Made by a program: the position numbers and the translations under genes. 64,000 bases of DNA, from contig NC_054742.1 in NCBI RefSeq assembly GCF_018143015.1, positions 58,156,853-58,220,852 of the forward strand. The letters are read 5' to 3'. Shown here one piece after another: positions 24,101 through 36,100 of this stretch. A model generated the notes under the pieces. That model worked only from the letters and a program-made list of their open reading frames with translations. It had not been told where the DNA came from and searched no databases. The stretch is from Lytechinus variegatus. Its lineage: Eukaryota > Echinodermata > Echinoidea > Temnopleuroida > Toxopneustidae. Position 1 is the stretch's first letter. Each line of letters begins with the position of its first letter.

Positions 24101-27100
24101 GTAACGTGCCCTATCGTGAAAAAGACATCCTTTTTACGTGTTTTTTTGGTCGCGCATGGTATCCACTCCTCAATGTAAGTGCCCCCCCCCCCCCCCCCCG
24201 GGATAAGCACAAACAAGCCTTCACAAGGCACAAGCAAATGTTGATTCCATTAAAACAACTGAAGACATTATTCATACTTACAGTTAATTGTCATGATGTT
24301 AATCAGGACAATTTAATCCATTGTCTGACTTCAGTGGTTCATCTTTGTGCCTTCAGGCTAATATGATCCACCGTTGGGTCTTAGTTAAGACCAAATCTTT
24401 ACTTATTGACAAATATACATCTTTATTTGTTTATTAGAACATTCAGGTACAAAAGATCAGCATAAAATTGTTTTTCATGAATGACCTAAGGAAAACATAA
24501 AAACAACTATAAATCATATAATACATGAAAATATAGTCAAAATCTAAGTCAAAGATAACAATTAACAGACGGTAGATAAATAAATATTGTGATTATACGA
24601 ATCAAACTAAATATCTATATATCAAATTTAATACATGTATCTAAGGAACGATAAGGTAAGGTAAAAAGAGAGTCGAGCAAGCATTAGTCTACAAATGTAG
24701 ACCCACATCAGCAGTGTGTGTACCTCAGCTGATTCAACGAGTCTGCATAGCAGACTATGTCTACGGAGGCTGCAGAAGCTTCGCTCGACCTTTCAGGCTG
24801 GTTTGCTTTGCAAACCTGCACCTCACGAGCCATTCAGAGTCTGCATAGCAGACTAAGCAAGCATTGGCGTACGTACGGCGGGGGGGGGGGGGGTCAGATG
24901 GGAGAGAGTGACCCCCCCTGACGAGCGACACACAGATGGCCTGATACTTTGGTCTTGAATTTTATTTTTTTTTGCTTGTAAATTTTTTTCTGATACGAAA
25001 TCCTTTATTTGTGGTTGAAGACTTTTTTGGCTGGCCAAAAGTTTTCCTGGCCAAAATTTTTCCTGGTACGAAATCCTTCATTTGTTCTTGTAGACTTTTT
25101 TTTGCTCGCTTGTCAATTTTTTTGGCGGACGAATTTGCCCCCCCCCCCTGCTGGAAAATCTGATGTACGCCCCTGCGAGCAAGAGAGATGACAGCAGACA
25201 ATGACAGAGGTGACGTGATTCAGCGAGAGGAGAGAATATAAAAACAATTCTGAAAACTATCATTCAAACAATGAAAGATTAATTAAACTTGAAAAAGATA
25301 TGTGCATATTATGACGATCCGGTGACAATAAATTGACACTTAAAAATATTTTCTCTTTGTTCATCTATTAACACCAGCTTGAACGTCGGATAATATTGAA
25401 TATAGAGCTTTGCAATATTACACCAAAAAAGTCAAAAGGATTAAAGAATGGAGAAAAAAAGACAGGGATCGAGGGAGAAGTGCATGAGCTGAGATATTGA
25501 TTCAGTAAAAATTTAATGAGTGAGACATGGGTCAAATGGAAATATATCAACATAAAAAACGATAAAAAATAGAATATGAGGAAACAAGGGGAAAACAACA
25601 CTGATTGTAATTAAGCATGAGTAATCAATTCGTGGTGCAATCATTTAATATGCCTTGTACGTGCTGTGTTTTTGTGACTTGATCGAGTGGTGGGAGAAAC
25701 AAAGTAGTTTATCATTCCTTATATCATAATAACGGCAGGAGGAATGTTGGGCAATAATGCACTGAAAATATTAAAATTGAATAATTCTAGTTGCGAACAA
25801 GTGAGAGAATGACGATAAAGGAATGTAAGAAATTAAAGGAAATAGACGATAGGTCTCTTTTTTTCCAGCCTCGGTTTCTCTTGCTCAATCTAGCCACCCC
25901 GCCCCCACCCCCTCTCTATCCATTATCTAATGCTCTCTCTCCCTCTCTCTTGATCATTCCCCCGTCTCTCGTATCTGTTGCTCTTTCCTCTTGCTCGACT
26001 CTGTCCCTCCGTTATTGGGTGCTCCCTTTTTCTTGTAACTATTTACTACTTATCCCAGAAAGTACATGATCTCATCTCGACCCGACTTTCGTTCAAAGAA
26101 GTTCAGAAAGATGACAATTTGAGGGCGATGACACGAGCGTGCATTAAAATTGTGCACTGGCGCAAAGCTAAACATCAAGCCATGACATTTTTGTTTGGGT
26201 TTCGAGGAGATCGAGACGGCATCTTACGGCAATAAGTTGCTGTATCGTAATTTCGAGAGAGACATCGCGGCAAGTCAGGAGGGCTAATTTGAACCATGTG
26301 AGTTGTCTAAATGGTGACATTTTATTATCAACATAAGATCGTCCCTCCTTCTGCGGTATTACCGCGGTAATACACGAGATTTTCATTAAAAAATCTCGTG
26401 GTAATTACCGCGGTAATTTCTCTAGGCAGGCGACTCCCGCCGATGGGAATTTGCTGGTGGTAATCGCGCGGTACCCGATCTCTCATCGACTTACGCGGTA
26501 CAGCGCGGTAATGTGTCAACTTTATTCCAAGCAATACTGTATCTATAACAAAACAAATGATTCATTGGCAGGATTTATTGAATAGAGGGAAAGAGTAAAC
26601 AAAGATTCAAACATCACAGGGAAGGATTTAATAGTAAATAATCAAGTTAAGAGAATAAATTTTGGATGTTAAAAGAACAACATTATATATATGATATATA
26701 ATAATAATGATGTTAATAATTATGATGATGATAAATATAATAACAATAAATTATTATGATAATGATGTTAGTGAAAATGAAAAAGTTGATAATAGTCATA
26801 GACTTTTCTGTAGTGCTATCTGTCTAGAAATATCCTCCAAGGTGCACATGAAAAATATAAGAGAGTTTGACAAGTGTCATTGTGCCAATAACTTGTGAGT
26901 AAAAGAAGATATCTGTATAGATTTGCAGGTCTGTATGAAAGGATGCTAGTATTATCAAATCAATGTATATTGTTCCAAAGAGCAGGTCCTGCTATTCATG
27001 ATTTTGTGATATTATGAATATCACCTCATGAAACTCACACAAAGCAGCTATGAAACTTTACTGCACAGTGGTGTTTGCCAGAGTTATGTAGTCTAATACT

Positions 27101-30100
27101 GTAACACTTGTCTAATCATGTGTGTATATGTTTTTACATGTAATCAGACTGCAGAAATCATGCGTGAATATTATGTAAATGGACATGAAATTTTACAACC
27201 TTTAATGTTTATGTTATAATTTTTTTATTTATATGTACGTCCGACCCCCTATGTGTGGGACCTTCATGTAATTTTATGTCTCTGATTTCTGGTTCATTTG
27301 ATGGTCTGTAATGCTCTCAAATGACCATGACTTGGTGAGTTTGTGAAGTGAAGTAAAAACTTGAGAAAAATGGGGTTGGGCATACAAAAAGAGTTATCAT
27401 TTTATGGAATTGCCCGTATAATAACTGTTCTGCTGTATGATGATGAGTATGTAGGATGTCCTTTAAATTGATGGGTATTTTGAAAAGAAAATTTTGCCAG
27501 GTGCCCCTATACAAGCCAATCTTTCTTTTGTGTTTGGTGCTAATGATCTTGGTGGCTGTCTCATATTGCTCAGGTCTCACAAGAAGCATGAGAGTAAGAA
27601 GAAAGACAGACATAAGAAGAAGTCATCATCGTCATCCAGACATCGTACTTCAAGCAAACATCATTCTTACTCAGAAGAAGAGGAGGAGGACAGAGATTAT
27701 CCAGAACGACGTTCATACTCACGTTCACCCGACAGTCGTTCCCGCTCCAGGTCTCACACCCCAGACTCGCGGGACAGAAGCCGGAGTAGGACTAGAAGCA
27801 GCAGTAGGGGAAGAAGCAGGAGTCGGAGCAGCAGTAGGGGCAGAAGACGTAGCAGAAGAAGTCGCAGTAGAAGCCGCAGCAGAGGTCGGAGCAGAAGTTC
27901 GAGTAGAAGTCGCAGTAGAGGCAGAAGGAGAAGCAGGAGTAGAAGTAGGGATAGAGGCAGAGGTAGGAAGGAACGAGAGGGCCACAATGAGTCTTCACAT
28001 TCTTTCTTGGAATCAAGATTCTCGAAATCATCACGAGCTTACTCAGACAAGTCAGAAAGTCCGCTCATCACCAGTGCTGTTACCATCGAAAAATTCAAGA
28101 AATTCAGGTGAATGATCATCACATTTTATATGAGTTTCTTCAAATTGGGCCGTACGGAGACTTCCAACATTTTTTATGTCTTGCACCTGTCAAGTACATC
28201 AATTTCAAACGGAACAGAAGCAAAAACAAACAAAATGAAAAGGAAGCTAAATTGAAGACACAGTGCAAAACATTCTGTACTCTAAATTGGTTATCGGATT
28301 AAAACAGTAAACCTAGGCTTAGTACCACTCACTAGATTGGAAAATTGCTATCCTTGCATCATTGTAGCTATAAATATGCCAAATATTTGTTTTCATGTGT
28401 TTTCATTGCATTATGTTCGTTGATCCATTTTTTCCATACAGGCAATCTTTGTATGTTTGATATATTCCATTCATTCCATTCATATTCAGATATTCCAATA
28501 TCGAATGTACAAAAACCCAAAATGGGCAAGACCTCATCAAGCTTATGCATGTTGAGCAAGGCATTCCCTTATAAGGAAGTTTAGGTCCCTATTAGGAATC
28601 ATTGATGATCTAACATTTCAGAAACATTTGATTTGACAACAAAAGTTTTTATTTTCAAAAGGGGATCAAATCAATTTTTCTTATATTTTTCTTGTCCAGT
28701 ACACGAAAGGATGACTCATCATCTGAGAATGATAGCCCGCCACCAACGCACTGGAAGCCTGGTCAGAAACCCCTGAACACGCGACCGTCATTTACAAGCC
28801 TAGGCATCATGAGGTAAGAACTTTGAATGTTTCTTTTAGGCTTCTCGTTGCAGTTTTATATGACATTTTCCTTTTGAAATACTTGAAAAATAGGAGATTT
28901 CTGTTTGTGATGTCTTTGAAAATTGATTTTTTTTTTTTACCTGTTTCCGTCCTGACCAGCCAAGCACGTAAACAAATAGAGCAGTCTGGGAGGGGTAGTA
29001 AACTAGTGAAGAGGGTATCACCTCCACCCCAGCTTCACAAGAAATCACCTTCACCGCCACCAACCACTCTTCCATCCAAGAGTCCAAGGTAGGATAATTT
29101 TGTCAACTTCCTAATAAAATGGTCATTGATTTACATTGTTATTTCTCAAAAGGTGAAGTGCATGTTAATTGAAATTACATAGAAATATACATTAAAATCT
29201 GCCTGGCTGAATTTCTTGGGACCAGTTGGGTGTTTCCTAAAGCTGTTTGTAAGATACGAATGACTTTACGCATGACAGGTGATTCTTTCTTGTGCTATGT
29301 GATATCCCTATGTAATTGATTTATTACCTAAGAACATGTTCCAGTTGTGCGTAAAGTCGTGCGTAACTTTACAAACCGCTTTATGAAACACCCACCTGAG
29401 ATGTCTTTTCGACTTGGGGGAAAAAACTCTACATATAAGATGTGAATTACAGTGACGTTTTGCATGCGCTGGTGGGTTTTTCATAAAGCTAGCTATAAAT
29501 TACAAATGTTTTTATGCGTGACTGGTGACCCTTTCTTGTGCTATATGATATACATGTTTCCCTGTGTAGCTGACATAGCCTGTAAGATTAAGAGCATGTT
29601 CCAGTCGTGTGTAAAGTCCTGCATAACTTTAGGAAATAGCTTTATGAAACACCCACCGGGTTTTTAAAAAATGCTTTTGATTTTCATTTGTTTTGACTTA
29701 TTTTAGTCCACACTTTTTTAAGGTTCATACCTGTATATAGTGGAAAAAATCTCAAGTGAAAAATAATCTTTTGACTTTATTTATGTAATCTATAACAGTT
29801 GTTAAATTTCAAATTAAAAAGAGGACTGTAATTTTTTTTGTGTGTAAGTGAGAGAGTGTGAAGATGAGTTTTAAGATTAATGAAAAATGTCTTTTTACTC
29901 TGCAGATCTGCAAAAGACGGTCGTTCGTCTGGGAGTGCTAGTGAGAAAAGAAACGATCGTCCCAAGCCCAAAGAACCACCCACCAACCCGATACTCTCCA
30001 GGAAACATTCCCTAAGTCCTCTTCATGGAAGTAAAGATGCTGTCATCGAGAGATCCCCATCTGGAAGTTCTTCTCCCAGTAGGAAAGATGTAGCATCTTC

Positions 30101-33100
30101 TTCACCATCATCCTCATCAAGTTCAGACTCGGAAGAGGATGAAAAGATGTCTCCAGAGAGAGAAGAAGAGCAGAGGAAGAAAACCTCTAAACCTCCTGTC
30201 AAGGAGACTTTCAAGTGGAACCCACCTCTGGAAGATGATGAAGCTAGTCCTGTGATAGACAGCGAAGATGACAAAGAGCCACAGGGATTCCGCAAGAAGA
30301 AGAAAGGCGAGACTGTGGATGTGGGCAAGAAGCAGGAAAGGATGAATGACGAAAAGGTTGCACAGGGCGAAGGATCATTGAACGAGAGGCTGGATATCCT
30401 GTCGTCTCATAATCAAAAGATCAAGCAGTTTTTCACCGAGGATGAGAAGGAGGAGGAGAAAGAGAAAACAGATAAAGACGTGGAACCGGAGGTGGCCAAA
30501 CAACCAGATCAGCCAGGCAGTGTTGTTGTAGAGATCCAGTCTCCTAGCTCCTCTAGTTCCAGCAGCGGCTCTGGTAGCAGTTCTGGTGGTAGTGATTCAG
30601 AAGAAGATGTAGAAGAAGATAAGAAAGGTGGTGTGAAAGAGAATGGCGATGTGGCAAGCATGGATGCACAGCAGGAGCAGTCTGGTGAGGAGGATCGAAA
30701 AATGGAAGAAGAAAAAGGACAAACGGTATTCCCAAACCAACAAGTCAAGATGACTTGGAAGAGTAAGAAGAACCCTGACAAACTAACTAACAAGATGCCA
30801 AGCCCTGTCCTTGCAGATCACAAGAAGTCTCTATCACCTAGACCAAGAAGCCCGTCTATCAACACAGAAGTCCAGCATGACACTGGCAACCCAAAAAGGC
30901 CAGACAACATTCCTCTTACCCCGCCCAGTAACCCTGTGACCCCACCCATCAACCCTCTGACTCCGCCTACCAGCATCCCAGCAGAGCCAAGCAAGGCCCC
31001 CAGCCCAACCGTCAAATCAAGTACAGCATCCATCATCACCCAGACTCAGCCCATCAAACGTCAGACTCCCTCCAGCACCAAGCGTATCCCAAAACGAAAT
31101 GGTGACCATAGGAGGTACAGCAGAAGTAGAAGTAGAAGCAGAAGCAGCAGTTACAGTAGTAGAAGCAGCCGGGGATCAAGATCGGGACGGTCAAGGTCAC
31201 ATTCAAGATCCTGGAGTAGATCACGTTCTAGCAGCAGAAGCAGGAGTCGAAGCTTTGAAGACAGTAGATCCAGACGGAGACGATCAAGGTCTTATTCTAG
31301 AGAGAAAGCAAGGTCACCGAAACGACGGTGAGTAACTGGCATCATTGATTAAAAAAGATATTTCCTTTCCATTGTTTCATATAAAGTAATAAAAATTTAA
31401 GACATCTAGATGATCTATAATCATGCATTATCCAATATCTGAGCAATTTCCATGTTAACCAAACCCCTATATGTCAAGAAGGACCTTCTTAGATACTTTC
31501 TTTCTGTTTTCTAGTTTATACCGAAGGTTTTAATACCATGAAATTATCGTGGCTTGAGCAGTTTTTGAAGTGAATTGAAAATATGATGGCTGGATGTACA
31601 AAAAGGTTGGTTATGGAATTGCCCATGTACAAGTATTTTGGTATTATAGAAGCTGTTAAATAATTGAAGTAATTGAAGAAAATATACCAGCTTTACTTGT
31701 CACTTTAAAGGATAACACCAATTGTTGAATAATATATCGCTGCTTCTAAATAAATGATTTTCCTAGCCTGTTCATATTTTTTATACCTCTGACCCGTCAC
31801 TTGATTTTTGGAATGTAATGTCTGTTGATGTCTGCTTTTTATCTCCCTCATATCCCCTTTTTTACATATCTGATTGGCTGGCTTTTCCATCATTTGTGAG
31901 GTAAATTGTAAGCTCTAAGTGTATTATTTAATTGGTAAATTGCCACTTGGTCTACTCTCACTTTGTCTACTTTCCATTTGGTCTCCTCCCACTTGGTCTA
32001 ATCCTAGTTCATTGACAAAATATTTGGTCTACAGAGTACCAAAGTGATGACATCACAATTTTTTTTTTTCGCTTTTCACCATTTTTGATACCATATCGTG
32101 GTAGAGCATGATGAAAAACCACCACTTTCCAAATTTGGTGAGCATCGGTCCATGAGAGCCTGAGATATGACCTCATGAATACATACTTGGCCCCATTGAA
32201 GTGAATGTATTATTGGCCTGGTTCCTTTTCAGAACCTTTTAGAACCAGGCCAGTAATATGTTTAATTCAATAGGGCTAATTATGTATTCATGAGGTCATA
32301 TCTTGGGGCCCCATGGGCTGATTCCCTCCATATTTGGGTTGTAGGGGTTTTTCATCATGCTCTACCAAAATATGGTACAAAAACACTGAAATGCAAAAAG
32401 TGAAATTGATGACCTCACACTTCAGTTATTTATCAACCATTTGTTGTCATGGCCATATATCCCATTTTCCCATTCACCATTTTGTCTAATTGCCAGTTAG
32501 GCTATACTCATTTTGTCAAATATCCACTTGGTTCAACACTATCTGAGATTTGAGATTAGATCAATGGTTTATGAACCAGAGTTTCATCTTACAAGGTGCA
32601 GGGGATAAATGGATGAAGTAGAAATTAGGCCATCTAGGCATTAGACAAAATGGGAATTAGACCAAATTGAAAGTTAACAAAGTGAGTTTAGTATGATGGT
32701 TATCCTGGCTTTAGACCATCTGCTAGTAGACCATGCGGATATTAACCATGTCATCATGTGTGTATACATATTATTTATTTGCGAGTGAGTCATTTCGTTT
32801 TATCAGTCCACGTATTGCAAAGGTGTTTAGATGAAGTGTTTTGACAGTTATCTCTGAAATATAAAAAATCTCGGTAAATAGTTCCCAGAATCCCATTTAT
32901 TATATCTGATCAATCGGGGTTTCCTACAATAAGTAAACATCTATTTGTCATAACGAAGGATATAAACTATAGAAAATAATTTATTAGATTAATAAGATGC
33001 ACGCTCTATTGCCCGATTATACCCTTTAAATGATGTGAACAATCTGTTATTTGAATTTTAGTTGACTTTGTTTCAGCATTTGAAAATACATGAACGCAAC

Positions 33101-36100
33101 AGCTGATTTTACCCTCATCACAGCTCATTTCGCGAGTTGTTACAAGATCTGCTACAAACAATATAAAATAATATTTAGAAATTGGTGTCCTACGTATGCT
33201 GAAGAACGATATTTGCCTTTGCCACATATTTGTTGTTGCAGAAAAGTAAATATTGAAATGAGAGAAGTTGCCCCTAAATTTAGCCATCACCCCAATCTGA
33301 AAAAACACCTAAGAATTTTTATTTTGGTTTTACATTACATTTTTTATTTACGTAGATGTAAATTAAGTCATTAAATTCAATACAATGTCATTTTTAGTAT
33401 CAGGCCAGACTGGGATGCATATTTGTATATGGAGGATTAGGGTTTATTTTACTTCCAACATGTCTGGATAATAATGTACATGTATGTTAGTGCATTCATA
33501 ACAGTTTGATATGAGAACATGTGCTGCAGGTGTTGTCACTTAAATAGTTTGAAATAAGGCTGTTATTATGACATAGGGCTAGTGGTACATATTCTATGAT
33601 TTTATAATGATCTATGTCACATTGTGATGTATAGGAACTTAAATCATAGCTATACATTTTCAGAAGGTATTCTTTTTCAGATTTCCAATTGTAATATACA
33701 TGTAGCAGTCCAGGGGGGGGGCATGCATTGTTTTTAACCTTTTGGGTGAGATATTACCTTATTATTTTTTAATGCATATAAATGGTATTGTAATGTGAAG
33801 ATTAAGGGAGCTTTGCTAAATGATTTGGCGAGTATGACTGAAGATTGTGATGAAGCAGAAATCTTAGTCCTTGTTCTTTGCCCAGGAGTCACACAAGTAT
33901 CAAGTGGGCCCCTGTAACAGAAAGTTTTGCGATTGATCATGTGAATGATTTCTGCGATTGATTGCATCGGTTATTGTTTATGATCAATTGTAAATATCTG
34001 CATTATGATCAATCACTATGCTTCATGCTAAAGGGCCCATGTAATGAACAACAACAAGCCTGGGGTGTTTCATAAAGCTGTTAGTAAGTTAAGAGCGAAT
34101 TTAAGATCGACTGGTGATCCTTATTTACACACTAAACCATTGCCAATGAACATTTTTGCGTATACCATTTATCACAAGAAAGGATCACCAGTCGTTCTTA
34201 AAGTTGCTCTAAACTTACGAACAGCTGTATGAAACGCCCACCTGGAAAGCTAGATTTTGTATGAGTATATTATGATCTCCTCTGATTAATGATGTCAATA
34301 TCAACAGTTTTCTTGCAATTTTTATTTTACTGGGATCCATCATGTACCAATCACTCAAGGGTTTTATGTAAATTGTGTTTGATTCATATATGTGTACTAA
34401 CCCATTTCATAACTAACATGTTAACACAGTGTCACATTGCTATGGTTTATGAATCTTTTATTACTGGAACAGAAGAGAGAAGTCAGTTTATGTTGGTAAT
34501 GACAATGACAGATGCACATCACATCACTGCATTCCCATGACTAACTTAGCAGTTTAGTTATTGCATGCAATGCCCAAGTAATTTTTTTCTCTCATCTAAT
34601 AATTGACCTTGTTTGAATCACTTTTCTGCAGGTTCTATGGTCGCTATTCCTCCTCGTATTCATCATACTCCAGTAGGTCCAGGTCGCGTGATCGCAGTCG
34701 TCGCTCTCGAAGTCCTTATCGAAACACATCCTACAGCCGAAGCAGAGATAGACACAGGAGACGAAGGTACGGAATGTCTTACACATTTAGATTACAGGGG
34801 GTCTGTCCTCCAATTTGGTCAATATCACAGAAGAGTAATTTTATAGAGTTATGTACAGAATGTTAGTCTTGATACACATACCTTTTGACATCACAATTAA
34901 AATTTCAATAAATCTTTGTCGTATATCAGATATAATGCCCTCTCTTGCTGGAAAACTTTAATCTTTTTTTTTTCAAACAATGGCCCTTCAAATACTCATC
35001 CTATAGGTTTGGGTACTGTTTATCAGAATGCTGTATTCAAAAATTATTTTATGAAATTTTTGTCCCATTCCTTGCTTAAGTAAACAAAAAGGAAGCAAAA
35101 TCTTTGGCATCCCAATATTTTAAATTCACACACATTTTCAACTGTAAATTTCCCTGTTTATAAATCATATTTTATCTTATGTCAAAAATCTGTGTTATAT
35201 TCTGTATGTCATTGAAAGTGGTTCACCTTTAGGTTGACCAAACATTTGACACAAGCTTGTTTCTTCTCCAGTCGCAGCAGATCTGTCACAAGGTCACGTT
35301 CAAGATCATCTTCTGGTTCAAGGTCACGCTCAAGGTCACCCTATCATAGGCATTCTAGAGGACGACGTTCCAGGTCAAGGAGCAGAGGAAGAAGGTGAAA
35401 TATTCTCGTAAATTTTGCCCCATTAAGAGCACCCTTCACATTATGTGGTTTGACATGAAATCACTTTTTATGGAAGGCTCTAAAAACCATGCATAGTATA
35501 TGTACATCAGATTGAATAAAAGAAAATTGACATACTGAATAAAGAGCACATATCTTATGCATCTTTATCTTTTATTCAGTGTGATGAAAATTTTTTGAAT
35601 AAAAAATCACTAAAAAAATGCCCCAAATTGACAATGCAATTGAACCTCATAATTGCTGTTTTACATGCAAATTTTATTATAATGGAAATACAATGAGATC
35701 TGTGCCCACTCCCCCTCCCACCTGGAGTGTTTCATCATCATTTTTGCCTGAAAAGTTGCAAATCTGATATCATCTTTGTGATTCTGATTGACTGAGAGGC
35801 ACTTTTGCTATGGTGACTGTGGGATAAAACAGGACTCATCGGATAAAACGTCCAATAATCTCTCATGAAATGCTCCCCTAGACTGACAAGACTATACATA
35901 CCCCAGGGCTACTAGGATTAAGAAAGATCATACTTGTTCTTAGAAAATATTTGTCACTGAGTATATCAGTCTTATCTACATTCAAAAGAACAATCCAAAC
36001 TTGATTTAATGATATTTGCCACTATTCATTCATTCTTATATTTGGCAGGTCAAGAGATAGTAGCAGACACCAACCTTATAAACGTACCAGAAGTCGTTCC

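Larger units (their letters stand above)
17199..26539. mobile_element. 9.3-kb interval with 27-bp terminal inverted repeats and TA flanks
   Basis: The left end CAGTATTGCTCGGAATAAA..GACAC (17199-17225) and the right end (26513-26539) match as inverted repeats at 26 of 27 positions. Both are flanked by TA. CAG ends and a TA duplication resemble pogo/Tc1-mariner elements, but 9.3 kb is long for that group. Sub-terminal sequence at both ends carries GGTAATT and CCGCGGTAAT motifs. I see no transposase. The interval contains a degenerate tandem array and several other insertions, so it is either a composite that grew by nesting or two related short elements in inverted orientation. Confidence 0.6.

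Noticed and set aside
27456..28115. Alternative open frames on both strands over the RS exon (219 codons on +, several on -)
   Set aside because: The AGN/CGN codon repeats of the RS domain keep other frames open. Only the frame beginning SHKKHE joins both neighbouring exons in phase.
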